Shown: positions 45,601-51,200, counted from the first letter of the stretch. The stretch is DNA of 64,000 nucleotides from Henricia sp. BOLD:AAB3569 (GCA_037783545.1 JBBELK010000964.1:367417-431416); one strand, 5' to 3'. A program made the numbers and translations. Notes: generated by a model from the sequence alone, not told the origin.

Positions 45601-47783
45601 CAAGTTATCTCTAAACAATCAAACAGATGAAGTTTTGATAAGCATTTTAATACAACAACGTACACGCTACGGTAACCGTCTGCCATTTTTAGATGCGTTT
45701 ACCCAAATGACAGTGCGCCCTCTAGCGACAGGTATAGTATCCGCCATACTTCAAAAAGGCTTATGGCAACGCACCGTAAGCTACGATGAGGCAATGGGTC
45801 ACATTTTGACCAACGATGGTCGTGGTTTTTGCCGTCTGTGGAAGATGAGACGAACTCTGGCTCCCCAAAAAAACTGATTGCCACTCTTGTTAGATTCTCA
45901 GTATGCTACGCGATATAAACAAGAGAAAATGTAAATTACGGTATACCTACGATTTTAGCTGGGGACAAAGTGTCGCTTCAAAACTGTTCAGTGTCCGATG
46001 TTTTCACTGCATGCATGCAAAAACACGAAACATACACGTACGTATGCAGTTGGCCATCCATATATTGTCTACGTCGGCCACAAAGTCGTGTACGTACGTA
46101 CGCGTGGAATAAAAATTTGAATGATGCCACTGTGTTCTACACGCGTCATACGCGCGACTTTAAAACGCGCAAAACAAATAGCACTCACGCGCTCTGTGAC
46201 TGCACGAAATGGTACGCGTCCAGTAAGCTGCGCGCCACATTTAACGCCCGCTTGCACTACGCAGAACGGACACGGAGACTTTTTGAAGTCGTGTAGCAGA
46301 TGACCGTTTTATTAAAAATTTAATTCAGAACAGCAAACAGCCTTAGAGTAAAATATGCAAATAGCCCTAATCGATAATCGAACGAATCGCGCTTACGATA
46401 GGTTTGGTGAAATTCACCGCAGCACCCATCGTAGCCACGATCCATCGCAGCCGTACGATTTATCGTAAACTTATTATGGACCTTAACGTACGAAGAGTTT
46501 AGTGAAATAGACCCCAGAAAGTGTAAATAAGGTGAGAAAACATGAATTTAGCAGTGAGAAAATTTCAAGTTTTCATTTGAAAACACTTACAATTTTTAAG
46601 TCATGCTTCATAGACTTAGTGCATGGAGTCTCAACTGGCGAGGGTGTGGTGTTTTTTCCGATTTTGATTAGGCTTTCACCAACTTGCCCCTTTCCAACTT
46701 GCCCCCTGACCGACTTGCCCCTTGATTAAACCACTACCCGACCACTTCGCGAAGTAGTTGACTGTAGCTTCAGATACGGTAGTTTGCATACAAAACATAC
46801 TGCTGGAAAGAATTCTGGAATCGATAGCTTTCTAAGATATATTTCCCACTTGCACTTTAGTGCACAAGATAACCATTCACGCGCGCACGCAGCGCCCTCT
46901 GTTGTCGCGCTTACGCACAGATTTTGTGCATTACTTTATGCAGTAATTTTATCATTTATTTATATCAGAAATGCAACATTTCTGACAGAAGTGCAAGTGG
47001 GAAGTATTTCTTACAATAGACCAGTTTAGGGTTTTTCGTACACAATGAAATTAGCATACTCATGTATATTTGGTACAGCGGACCTTTGACATGTATAGAT
47101 TGGTTCTCGAGTAGATGGCATTCCGCAATAAGCGATAGGATAAGAAACCAGTCCATAGTTTGTCAAAGGTCCGCTGTACCAAAAATACACGAGTATGCTA
47201 ATTCCATTGTGTGCGAAAAACCCCGAACTGGTCTAAGCTATCGATTCCAATATATAAATTTACCAAAATCAGTGTTCAATGTGAACGAAAAAAATACCTT
47301 TATAACTGTGACAAACATTCATAATTTTCCTTCAAAATACTTAGTGTTTACACCTTTTCTGCCATGTTTCATAGACTCTGTACACGGCATCTCAATGCCG
47401 ACCAGTATAAAATGGAATTTATGCCAAAATTTGTGGATTTTTGTTTCACTCCAAAAAAGCTAAATTTGGGTTTTTCTTTCAAATCTGCACTTATCTGCTT
47501 TCTTGATCTGTTGATAGTGATACTGACAGACTACATCATACCAAGGAGCGATTTGGGAAAGGTGCGAGTAGGTATTAAGGGGCGAACAGCTAAGCCTAAG
47601 AGTAAGAGGCGAGTTTGCCAGGGGCCCGGGCCGGGGGCGAGATGTACGTCATCAACAGCAACATCAGCAGTCAGACGTCATAACGTAAACTTACGTTTGC
47701 AAGCAAAACATAGGCCCTATTTAATTAATTTTCTTACCTTCGATGCTAACACCAGCAGCACGACGAACACTACTCACATCCAT
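15490..47783 (-). CDS. RABEP1: Rabaptin (Rab GTPase-binding effector) with C-terminal FYVE finger, complete gene, 22 coding exons
   Basis: The product should act on early endosomes as a dimeric coiled-coil effector bridging Rab4 and Rab5 and recruiting the Rab5 exchange factor. The model has 22 exons, 3078 nt and 1025 aa, with all 21 junctions on GT-AG and in phase. Conserved blocks in order: exons 2-4, N-terminal coiled coil (RAKFKEIFLMRE); exon 6, LEKEIAALKEKL; exons 8-9, DMELYIAVLNKQK and ANNQFLESQRLQIMDMRRME; exons 11-12, AQERAIS and IVSETEWSKLQEE; exon 13, CDMCSNYE; exons 17-20, the Rab5-binding coiled coil (KYREDIVTVR, EKLRNENSFLKEQLEAEQ, QRDFVRLSQSLQ). Human RABEP1 (862 aa) ends just after this block. 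Here exons 21-22 add a FYVE finger (residues about 950-1015). Exon 5 adds a proline-rich insert. The gene could be co-orthologous to RABEP1 and RABEP2, so the symbol marks the family. Confidence 0.93.
15909..16391. mobile_element. MITE family M, copy 2
   Basis: Ends TATAAACTCCTCAAAAAAAG and GAGGAGTTTA, with TTCGGAAAGTCAAGTTTGAC-type subterminal repeats. Located in the last rabaptin intron. Confidence 0.85.
16486..16596 (-). CDS. RABEP1: Rabaptin exon 21: linker and first half of FYVE finger
   Basis: 37 codons, phase 0/0. Begins VQLENIRQKDNEVRW, continuous with the Rab5-binding coil. It carries the FYVE signature WEHD (WxxD) and the first cysteine pair CRGC, ending SSRKKK. Donor AAG|GTTGGT. 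Confidence 0.93.
16600..17109. other. Intron sequence with short tandem motifs
   Basis: Holds about three copies of AAAAATGGTTCTAGACCTAA-like units (16945-17005) and three of GTCGCCCTAA (17030-17065). Nothing else is recognised. Confidence 0.5.
17110..17442 (-). mobile_element. TTAA MITE family D, copy 3 (reverse)
   Basis: Reverse copy with CACCCATGGGGAAAAAATG. The end CTCCT meets TTAA at 17443-17446, which it shares with family G copy 1. Confidence 0.75.
17443..17937 (+). mobile_element. TTAA MITE family G, copy 1
   Basis: TTAAAGATAGTATACATG to GATGTATACTGCCTTTAA. The centre holds alternating direct and inverted copies of TTCGCCC(C/T)(A/G)AACCA and its complement. Confidence 0.85.
17948..18064 (-). 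CDS. RABEP1: Rabaptin exon 20: end of the Rab5-binding coiled coil
   Basis: 39 codons, phase 0/0, ending EAVQRDFVRLSQSLQ, nearly the same as the vertebrate rabaptin C-terminus. Acceptor AACCAG|GCT, donor CAG|GTTAGT. Confidence 0.95.
18159..18687. mobile_element. MITE family N, copy 1
   Basis: Ends GGGGCGGTATTCAA and TTGAATACCGCCCC. The interior is rich in ACTTAAG/CTTAAGT motifs. Confidence 0.85.
18877..19558. mobile_element. MITE family N-like, copy 2
   Basis: Ends GGGGCGGTATTCACAAAA and TTTTGTGAATACCGCCCC. The interior differs from copy 1 apart from TTAAGTC-type motifs, so it is a related element, not a duplicate. An open frame at 19052-19312 has no recognisable product. Confidence 0.85.
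19660..19695. repeat. Hairpin, 15-bp arms
   Basis: CCCTCACGTGGTGAA, loop TCAGTG, TTCACCGCGTGAGGG. One mismatch. Confidence 0.6.
19863..19950 (+). repeat. TTGTCCGGGCGG short interspersed tandem motif
   Basis: Four copies of TTTTGTCCGGG(C/A)GG spaced 20-35 bp apart. A fifth is near 19637. Confidence 0.6.
20124..20560. mobile_element. MITE family F, copy 2
   Basis: Nearly collinear with 5129-5582 and shares both inverted ends AATGCATAGTTCCGA and TCGGAACTATGCATT. Confidence 0.85.
20807..20973 (-). CDS. RABEP1: Rabaptin exon 19
   Basis: 167 nt, phase 1/0. Coiled coil beginning LLRSRMDDYEEKKKLLEE and ending LQTQVEELQQVK. Donor AAG|GTATTC, acceptor TGCACAG|TGC. Confidence 0.93.
21287..21314. repeat. 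28-bp perfect palindrome
   Basis: GTCATCTGCTGCGT followed by its exact complement, with no loop. Intronic. Confidence 0.8.
21536..21725 (-). CDS. RABEP1: Rabaptin exon 18
   Basis: 190 nt, phase 0/1. Starts ELQTLCIKYREDIVTVRV and continues NSFLKEQLEAEQ, the most conserved part of the Rab5-binding segment. Donor CTCG|GTGAGT. Confidence 0.95.
21796..22337 (+). mobile_element. TTAA MITE family E, copy 2
   Basis: TTAAAGGCCCAGTGTATC to AGGCCTTTAA, full length (about 535 bp). Confidence 0.85.
22338..23169. other. Unassigned intron sequence
   Basis: Starts with TTAAAGGAACC at the edge of the preceding element. Contains a G-rich run near 22660. No gene or clear family member. Confidence 0.4.
23170..23290. 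mobile_element. TTAA MITE family C, fragment
   Basis: Shares ATGTGGTGTTTGTTACCATT and GCTATCAACACTTT with other C copies. Confidence 0.55.
23475..23666 (-). mobile_element. TTAA MITE family D, copy 4 (reverse)
   Basis: Ends GTGATCTGGTCACACTCCTTTAA, the clearest D terminus in the window (TTAAAGGAGTGTGACC when reversed). Confidence 0.65.
23724..23825 (-). CDS. RABEP1: Rabaptin exon 17
   Basis: 34 codons, phase 0/0. VTRLQHENDSLSAKRTLH aligns with the vertebrate RLQ(K)DNDSL block. Acceptor CCCCCAAG|GTT after a pyrimidine tract, donor AGT|GTAAGT. Confidence 0.92.
24000..24690. other. Possible divergent family B-related sequence
   Basis: TTTAAAACCGG(A/C)TAGG and CACACGCAC-rich parts resemble the interior of family B, but no terminal repeats were found. 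Confidence 0.3.
24997..25035 (-). CDS. RABEP1: Rabaptin exon 16 (39-nt micro-exon)
   Basis: QKLMESREQIFQE, phase 0/0, corresponding to the vertebrate LMQSREQ segment. Acceptor TTAACAG|CAA, donor GAG|GTGAGT. Easy to miss by automatic prediction. Confidence 0.92.
25111..25600. mobile_element. MITE family M, copy 3 (complete)
   Basis: ATAAACTCCTCAAAAAAAG to TTTTTTTGAGGAGTTTAT with a TA on each side. About 40-bp terminal repeats and an inner inverted repeat around GCACTTTTTGACAATAGC. Confidence 0.85.
25653..25725 (-). pseudogene. tRNA-like pseudogene or SINE head (Thr-TGT-like)
   Basis: 73 nt on the minus strand: GCCCAGA TA GCTTAGTTGGTAGAGC (A-box), anticodon loop CATGTAA, TTCAAAT T-loop. The acceptor stem has two mismatches of seven, and position 33 is A instead of T. 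Not an intact tRNA. Confidence 0.6.
26086..26611 (+). mobile_element. TTAA MITE family E, copy 3
   Basis: Left flank ATAA (one change from TTAA), AGGCCCAGT to GGGCCTTTAA. A 12-bp deletion in the GGATGTCTTTC region relative to copy 2. Confidence 0.85.
26692..26790 (-). CDS. RABEP1: Rabaptin exon 15
   Basis: 33 codons, phase 0/0. Ends LRQQYLREHNEMHDRL. Acceptor TTTTTTTCAG|ATC, donor TTG|GTAAAT. Confidence 0.92.
27337..27435 (-). CDS. RABEP1: Rabaptin exon 14
   Basis: 33 codons, phase 0/0, coiled coil (RLRVELEESLQNAAEDAQSQ). Acceptor ATATTTAG|GAG, donor CAG|GTAGGA. Confidence 0.92.
27833..28448. mobile_element. Long inverted-repeat element, about 0.6 kb
   Basis: Arms 27833-28046 and 28245-28448 are near-complements (AGGAATAGAGCTCAA / TTGAGCTCTATTCCT and TGTGGGGTCAGAATG / CATTCTGACCCCACA). 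The mirrored open frames in both arms are a result of the inversion. Confidence 0.8.
28490..28612 (-). CDS. RABEP1: Rabaptin exon 13 (CDMCSNYE block)
   Basis: 41 codons, phase 0/0. EKLGRPCDMCSNYEHQLQGV is the signature that identifies rabaptins. Acceptor TTTTCAG|ATT, donor AAG|GTACAA. Confidence 0.96.
28670..29248. mobile_element. MITE with GGGGCCGTCCATAAAGTACG ends
   Basis: Left GGGGCCGTCCATAAAG and right CTTTATGGACGACCCC. The interior has GCGTAC motifs and a run of 25 G (28747-28771) within a G-rich block. Confidence 0.85.
29314..29871. mobile_element. MITE family B, copy 2
   Basis: AATAAACTGATCCAGTAAGC to GCTTACTGGATCGGTCTATT, collinear with 13608-14154. Confidence 0.85.
29914..30260 (-). 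mobile_element. TTAA MITE family C, copy 2 (reverse, complete)
   Basis: TTAAAGGCCCTATGTAT to GGGCCTTTAA. It contains the palindrome GTCCCGTGCACGGGAC. Confidence 0.85.
30293..30420 (-). CDS. RABEP1: Rabaptin exon 12
   Basis: 128 nt, phase 1/0. ETPESEEIRSVIAS and GKRIVSETEWSKLQEE match the vertebrate TPEQEE and LVSETEWNLLQKE blocks. Donor GAG|GTATGA. Confidence 0.95.
30478..30555 (+). repeat. 3' tail of a SINE/LINE with (AAAT)n
   Basis: TGTAATTGGCGACTCGATCG, then GCTGTTGGATTTGGTTGG, then AAAT repeats. The same tail occurs in reverse at 52587-52650. Confidence 0.6.
30579..30712. mobile_element. TTAA hairpin MITE family H, copy 1
   Basis: About 135-bp near-perfect hairpin: AAAGGCAGAGG, arms with ATACG(T/C)AGCTCCATG, CCTCCGCCTTT. 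Confidence 0.85.
30796..31754. mobile_element. MITE family A, copy 2, interrupted by family E copy 4
   Basis: CTTGGGCGATTCCACGCC at the left and GAGTCGACCCAAGCCC at the right. The middle (31104-31641) is a family E element. Confidence 0.7.
31104..31641 (-). mobile_element. TTAA MITE family E, copy 4 (reverse)
   Basis: TTAAAGGCCCTGTAGATGA to CACTGGGCCTTTAA, full length, nested in family A copy 2. Confidence 0.85.
31790..31972 (-). mobile_element. TTAA MITE family C, copy fragment
   Basis: ATGTGGTGTTTGTTAC, CTATCAAAACTTTGAGC and GGTCATTGCAAATGATA, ending GAGCCTTTA next to family H copy 2. Confidence 0.65.
31972..32112. mobile_element. TTAA hairpin MITE family H, copy 2
   Basis: TTAAAAGGCACAGGCTCGTC to GACGAGCCTGTGCCTTTAA, near-perfect hairpin. 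Confidence 0.85.
32271..32798. mobile_element. MITE built of GCAACT/AGTTGC motifs
   Basis: Ends TAAGCCTAGCATACATCGAC and GTCGATGTACGCTAGGCTTT. The interior holds many copies of GCAACTGG and its complement plus CATCGACA motifs. Confidence 0.8.
32850..32996 (-). CDS. RABEP1: Rabaptin exon 11
   Basis: 147 nt, phase 1/1. Ser/Thr-rich, ending LTEAQERAIS, equivalent to the vertebrate LTKDQERAI. Donor G|GTGAGA, acceptor GTTCAG|GTC. Confidence 0.92.
33028..33476 (+). mobile_element. TTAA MITE family G, copy 2
   Basis: TTTAAGATAGTATACATGAT to TATACTGCCTTTAA, with a shorter TTCGCCC array than copy 1. Confidence 0.8.
33502..33760 (-). CDS. RABEP1: Rabaptin exon 10 (low-complexity linker)
   Basis: 259 nt, phase 0/1. 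Thr/Ser/Asn-rich, ending SLDPEELLQFEMQASSLSL. It sits where vertebrate rabaptin-5 has its adaptin-ear/GGA binding segment, but no DFGPLV-type motif is visible. Donor TTGG|GTAAGT. Confidence 0.9.
33893..34003 (+). mobile_element. TTAA MITE family G, left end only
   Basis: TTTAAAGATAGTATACATGA through AACCAGCTCCGTACTT, then family homology stops. Confidence 0.75.
34132..34403 (-). CDS. RABEP1: Rabaptin exon 9 (core coiled coil)
   Basis: 272 nt, phase 1/0. VCQLLEKEKQEHNNLKHTW and ANNQFLESQRLQIMDMRRME are almost invariant in rabaptins. A charged coil rich in Glu, Arg and Gln follows. Acceptor ATTACAG|TCT is chosen over CCAG|CTT because only it keeps phase with exon 8. Confidence 0.96.
34498..35032. 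mobile_element. MITE with TATCTCACTGGGCTGCGAC ends
   Basis: Left TATCTCACTGGGCTGCGAC and right GTCGCAGCCCAGTGAGATA. The interior has repeated TCGCGCGACA-like motifs. Confidence 0.85.
35085..35403 (+). mobile_element. TTAA MITE family D, copy 5
   Basis: ATATTTTTCTCATTACCATT, GATAGTATTTTGGGGAGGTA and AATCTGGGCAAGG follow the D order. Ends are partly decayed. Confidence 0.7.
35425..35560 (-). CDS. RABEP1: Rabaptin exon 8
   Basis: 136 nt, phase 0/1. SRSDMELYIAVLNKQKMVMQ matches vertebrate TDLEMYVAVLNTQK. Donor GAAG|GTAACT. Confidence 0.95.
35665..36230. repeat. Compound inverted repeat (three arms)
   Basis: 35665-35830 and 35870-35995 form a palindrome (GTCTTTCCAC(G/A)GT...; TCGAGGAAATACCTTTGTCT). 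A further copy of the inner part follows at 36000-36120, and another inverted piece at 36130-36225 (GTTACG(T/A)GCGT). A rearranged foldback element. Confidence 0.7.
36279..36303 (+). repeat. Poly-G tract
   Basis: About 20 uninterrupted G in a GGGTGGG context. Intronic, prone to length error. Confidence 0.8.
36338..36508. mobile_element. Short MITE, 170 bp
   Basis: ATAGACTGCCGAAGTGAATACG to CACACTTCGGCTGTCTAT. AATTGGC/GCCAATT inner complements. Confidence 0.75.
36729..36893 (+). mobile_element. TTAA MITE family C, 3' half
   Basis: Matches the last part of C (TTTCTGAAGCATTGATGC, GTTTACCAACAATCTTCC), ending GGGCCTTTAA. Confidence 0.75.
36959..37063 (-). CDS. RABEP1: Rabaptin exon 7
   Basis: 35 codons, phase 0/0, not strongly conserved (DTSFTTVDRAQSPATPPETS). 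Supported by splice sites (CAATCAG|AAA, AAG|GTGGGG) and by phase with exons 6 and 8. It could be an alternative exon. Confidence 0.78.
37257..37799 (-). mobile_element. TTAA MITE family E, copy 5 (reverse)
   Basis: TTAAAGGCCCTGTAGATGA to CACTGGGCCTTTAA, full length. Confidence 0.85.
37887..38009 (-). CDS. RABEP1: Rabaptin exon 6
   Basis: 41 codons, phase 0/0. LRSVVVPLEKEIAALKEKLR corresponds to vertebrate LRSVVMPMEKEIAALKDKL. Donor AAG|GTAAGT. Confidence 0.96.
38595..38872 (-). mobile_element. tRNA-derived SINE, copy 1 (reverse)
   Basis: On the minus strand it begins GTGGCCGAGTGGTTAGGATC (A-box, Ser/Leu-like), then GGTTGCGGGTTCGATAC (B-box), then a body with GATCCCAGAGTATTCTTTCG and a tail. 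Confidence 0.8.
38914..39112 (-). CDS. RABEP1: Rabaptin exon 5 with proline-rich insert
   Basis: 199 nt, phase 2/0. SMFSSMTRSLRSLTGS, then a Pro/Gln-rich run (PPPQDQQTPPPQQQPSPK) with a basic end, then EEEDLERSMIK. The Pro-rich part could bind SH3 or WW domains, which is inference only. Donor AAG|GTAATG. Confidence 0.9.
39447..39460. promoter_or_regulatory. YY1-type motif in intron 4
   Basis: GCCGCCATCTTGGC is a perfect YY1 core. Such sites usually lie near transcription starts, so an internal promoter is possible but unproven. Confidence 0.35.
39745..39870 (-). mobile_element. TTAA MITE family C, fragment
   Basis: GCTACACAGATGCATCAATG and TTTAGAAAACCTT match the C 3' half in reverse. Confidence 0.5.
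40080..40388. mobile_element. MITE family M, copy 4 (right end missing)
   Basis: ATAAACTCCTCAAAAAAAG onwards follows M to TTTGTGACATTTCACTTTAC, then diverges. Confidence 0.75.
40539..40680 (-). CDS. RABEP1: Rabaptin exon 4
   Basis: 142 nt, phase 1/2. Coiled coil with LTYQQERHKLLAANELLNNE. Acceptor CAACCAG|ATG, donor GAA|GTAAGA. Confidence 0.92.
40735..41045 (+). mobile_element. tRNA-derived SINE, copy 2
   Basis: GTGGTCAAGTGGTTTCC and GGTTGCGGGTTCTGAAC boxes, GATCCCAGAGCATTCATTCG body. Confidence 0.75.
41068..41152. repeat. Hairpin element, 26-bp arms
   Basis: ATTCGTCGCATAGCTGATGA and its near-complement TCGTCAGCTATGCAACGAAT. Confidence 0.7.
41153..42132. other. Unassigned intron sequence
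   Basis: An open frame at 41665-41979 shows no recognisable domain or splice support. No repeat relationship to the rest of the window was found. Confidence 0.4.
42133..42306 (-). CDS. RABEP1: Rabaptin exon 3
   Basis: 174 nt, phase 1/1. Coiled coil: ELINEAEKLKSERDALKMEL, later EEVKLKWKQEVGTLQTIL (vertebrate DEVKRQWREEVASLQAVM). Donor GGAG|GTAGGT. Confidence 0.95.
42520..43108. mobile_element. MITE family A, copy 3 (complete)
   Basis: TAGGCTTGGGC to GCCCAAGCCTA, about 590 bp, with GATTCC-rich subterminal regions. Confidence 0.85.
43473..43610 (-). CDS. RABEP1: Rabaptin exon 2
   Basis: 138 nt, phase 1/1. VKALRQRVEELESSLSSVLQ then RAKFKEIFLMRE, matching the vertebrate RAKFKELFLAKEE block. Acceptor TGTGCAG|ATG, donor GAAG|GTACCG. 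Confidence 0.95.
43660..43788. mobile_element. TTAA hairpin MITE family H, copy 3
   Basis: TTAAAGGCACGCAGGCTCG, inner hairpin GCAGCTCCATAGC / GCATAGAGCTGCG. Right terminus decayed. Confidence 0.75.
43844..46515. mobile_element. 2.7-kb inverted-terminal element without recognisable transposase
   Basis: GGGGTCGATTTCACTAA and TTAGTGAAATAGACCCC. A second inverted pair lies inside: AAGCCTTTTTGAAGTATGGC (43981) against GCCATACTTCAAAAAGGCTT (45742), each followed or preceded by a GGGCGCCC / GCGCCCTC segment and a GGGTAAAC / GTTTACCC segment. Open frames in the core match nothing I know. It occupies most of rabaptin intron 1. Confidence 0.65.
46811..47298. mobile_element. Decayed copy of the 1451-2262 palindromic element with a nested insertion
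   Basis: CTGGAATCGATAGC through GAAGTGCAAGTGGGAAGTAT, then 47019-47233, then AAGCTATCGATTCCAATATA and AAAAAAATACC. Confidence 0.75.
47019..47233. mobile_element. Nested hairpin MITE
   Basis: GACCAGTTTAGGGTTTTTCG to CGAAAAACCCCGAACTGGTC. Inner arms GGTACAGCGGACCTTTGAC and its complement. Confidence 0.8.
47738..47783 (-). CDS. RABEP1: Rabaptin exon 1 with start codon
   Basis: 46 nt. ATG at 47783-47781 begins MDVSSVRRAAGVSIE, and the donor GAAG|GTAAGA leaves phase 1, matching exon 2 (D). The upstream context TTGAGTAAAGA carries an in-frame TAA two codons before the ATG, supporting this start. Confidence 0.88.
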
Positions 47784-48209
47784 TCTTTACTCAAATATGA
47801 GCCTATAGGGCCTACGAAATGAACCGGTGAAAAAGCAAAGTGTTTTCGTTTCGGTTCCGAACGAGTCTGCTGATCCGCCATTTTCTTATGGATTTTAGTC
47901 TCGTTCAATCGTCAAGTAATAATTTCTTTTCCAAAAAAAATATAATCTTTAGAATTTTCTTTAGGTAAATACAAAAATAAATTGAAAAATAAAACACTAA
48001 TGTAAAAACAATACACATAATTTGGGGGCTGAAGTCTAAATTATATTTGTTTCAATTTTATTTTGGTTGTATTATTGCAAGAGGCCCAAAAAGTTAAAGG
48101 GCAATGCTTCAGCATAAACGTCAACATGTGCATGTGTTTTATTTTGTGTGTGAAATACTGTACATTGCTTTGATTTTTTAGGCTTTCAGCAAACCAGCAA
48201 TCAGGAGCA
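47784..48209. promoter_or_regulatory. Head-to-head intergenic region, likely bidirectional promoter
   Basis: Only 426 bp separate the two start codons. CCGCCATTTTC (47875-47885) resembles a YY1 site as found in many housekeeping promoters. No TATA box is evident on either side. The INO80B side probably has a 5' UTR intron ending TTTTTTAG|GCTTTCAG near 48180. Confidence 0.6.
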
Positions 48210-48276
48210 ATGGGAAAGCATAAAGACGAAGCCAGGCCAACAAGTCTTGATGTAGCAGAAGACGAATTTTCAAAAG
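48210..48276 (+). CDS. INO80B: INO80B exon 1 with start codon
   Basis: 67 nt, encodes MGKHKDEARPTSLDVAEDEF then SK. The donor AAAAG|GTCCGG is weak, yet it is the one that gives phase 1, as exon 2 requires. Start chosen as the first ATG after a likely 5' UTR acceptor. Confidence 0.8.
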
Positions 48277-51200
48277 GTCCGGTGCGGTGGTGCGGGATCC
48301 AACTGATTTTGATTTTAACGCAAGCAGTTATACTTAGGTCGAGTGGTTTGGGTCATTGACTCACAATCACAGGTGAAAACTTGGGGTTGCGGGTTCGAAC
48401 CTCCCCCTGGCTGCGGTACCTGTGCCCTTGAGTAAGGCACTCAACCACACTTGCTCCATCCTTCGGAAGGGATGTAAAGCCGTTGGTCCAGTGTGTTAGG
48501 TAATGGTAACGCACTTTAAAGATCCCAGAGCATTCTTTCGTGAAGAGCAAGGGGATTCCCCGGTGTTTCTGGCCATTTCTAATTCTTCATGGATTTCCTC
48601 ACGCTTGCGAGTGATAGTGCAATGGGTACTTTTGAGTAATCCTTGGTATGAATACCAGAAAGAAATAATAATAATGATAATAAATTAGGTGACAATGAAA
48701 AATACTTCTCTAAATATTAGAAGAACTCTTATTTGTCTAACGAGTGCATTTTTGTTTGTTCAATTACAGATTCTTCCAGCAGTCCGCACAAAAAACATAA
48801 AAAACACAAGCACCACAAGAAGCACAAGCACAAACGCGGTCACTATGAAAGCTCCAGCCCGATGCACAGCCCCGAGGCGGTGTTATCCTCCGAACCCATC
48901 ATGAGCGATCCGTCAGGAAAGCCACAACTCAAGTTGAAAATCAAGATCGGGGGACAGACACTGGGAACAAAAAGGTGGAGGAAGAATTTGTGGTCTAGCT
49001 CCCACTTGTGCCAACACGTTTGTGTCAGTGGGAAAGAGACTTAGGCTGGATCCGAATTAGTGGCTTTGGCTGTGGCTATGGCTGTTGCTATGCTGTTGCT
49101 ATGGGCGGACAATGAAAGTCCTTAGAAACAGCATAGCAACAGCCACAGCCACAGCTAAAGCCACTAATTCGGATCCAGCCTAAATCTCAATAGACCGATC
49201 CAGTAAGCCCCGCCCGGGAAATTTTGGGGGCGGGGCTTAAACGGCTCTGGATCAGTGTATTGATCACGTTCACAGATGCCATCTTTGTAGGAAAAAATGC
49301 TACTGCGTGTTAAACGCCATAAAGTACGCGCACGCACACGCTGGAACATGTTCCAAACACGCACGCGTGTTGCTCAAAATCTGTTCGAAATACGGCACAA
49401 CCGATGCGCGTCACAACAAAATACGCTCAAAATCATGATGCACATGGCAATTTGTAGGAAGTGACGTCATTTGAACATGATCAATTGCCTCGTCAACCCA
49501 AGCGATATTTGAGGAGCTTAGGGGAAATGCCACAATCTAAGTGCTGATAGGGTTGTGCGCCTTGGCCAGCCACCTAGTTGAAGCAAAATGGTTGATTTCC
49601 TGATGGCAGCAGTATATATAATAATGGCAACAGCACCATATCTACCCTGTAGGGTAGATATGTGGGCTATACAAGAATCCACCATGCAAATGATACATCG
49701 GGGCTTAAAAGACCCATTGTATCATTTGCAAGACCCAATTTTGTTTTCCACGAGTTGAAAAGAAAAACCTTATTCAAAGTGTTGATAGCAATGGTAACAA
49801 ACACCACATGAATTTATTTTCGTCCAAACTTATTTCATGTTGGAAATTGACAACCGAAGGTGGGTTTCTAAAAAAGTCCCGTGCACGTGACTTTTTTACC
49901 ATTCACTTGTACACAAAATCCATATATAGATTTTCAAGGTTTTCTGAAGCATTGATGCATCTATATATATGTAGCTAAAATTTTTGCAGGCTAGTTTACC
50001 AACATTCTTCCTTAGATATGTTACACTCTTATTCCACGAATCTGTAAAAAGTTTTATCTTGCAAATGATACACAGGGCCTTTAAACCTCAAATCTCATTT
50101 CTAGAGAACAAAATTTGCCAGCTCCCCCCTCCGCCCCCACCCCCCTCCCCCAAAAAGTAACCTTTGAGCAAAATGTTAAAGGCACAGGCTCGTCAGCAAA
50201 GCGCGCGTGCCAAATTTGTGCTACAAAATACGCAGCTCCATAGCAAAGGCATGGAGCTGCGTATTTCGTGGCACGAATTTGGTGTGCGTATTGCTAACGA
50301 GCCTCTGCCTTTAAGCCCATTTGCTTTAAGATGTATTTTAATAGCAATTTCATTGCATTTTGTCATTCTTATCAGTTACGACCGTGTCATTTCTCCGCAC
50401 ATCTCGAGTGAAGATGACGCGGACAACATTGAGGAGGAAGAAAATGACATGGACAACATTGAGGAGGAAGAAAATGACATTGATGATGATAATGATAACG
50501 ATGTAGTTGATGATGATAACGAAGAACAACTTGAAGTTGCTGTGCAAGATGATGAAGACGAAGGCGAAAGGTTTACTCCTTGGCAAGGTAATTCTATAGG
50601 TTGCGGGTTTGTATCCAGGCACCAATTTCACAAAGCTCTAAGATGCGTCTCAGGAAGGGTCACTCTTATCTTGGGACATTGGTAAATGGGAATTAAGACG
50701 CATTGAATTTGTCTTAACTTTTGTGAAATCAATCCCAGGTCTGCCAGTTATTAAAGGTATTCTCTCGCACTTCATGGGTGGCTTTTGTAACATTTCTTCT
50801 TATGCAGATCAAACACCACCTACCTCGCACCATGGATCTCCATCCGAGAATGCTGATGAGGAGGAGGCGTGGCTTGATGCCTTGGAGGCGGGGCAACTGG
50901 ATGATTTTGGGGAAATCAAACGTGCCAAGGATCCCACGTTGTTAACAGCTCGGCAGGTATAACCAGGGCCCAATTTCATAGAGCTGCTTAAGCGCTAGCT
51001 GAAAACGTGTGCTTACTGTAGCAGAAACGTTGTTAAGGCTATTTCACGACCGCGGCGTGCTTAAGCATGCGCGCGCTTGGAAACCGCCATTGTTGCGTCA
51101 CTATCTTAAGCAAAATTTTGCTCTTCGGTTAAGGCAGGTTTTCAGTTGCTTATCGTTAACGATGTCTATGAAACAGCTTGACGCTCGGTTGACGGAAAAT

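Noticed and set aside
45593..46296. Open frames inside the 2.7-kb element as a transposase
   Set aside because: No catalytic or DNA-binding motif could be read and the frames overlap each other in different phases.
47364..47822. 152-codon plus-strand frame near the divergent promoter
   Set aside because: It crosses rabaptin exon 1 antisense and the end of a decayed transposon. No homology.
50350..50631. Minus-strand frame rich in Ile/Phe
   Set aside because: Antisense shadow of the acidic INO80B exon 3.
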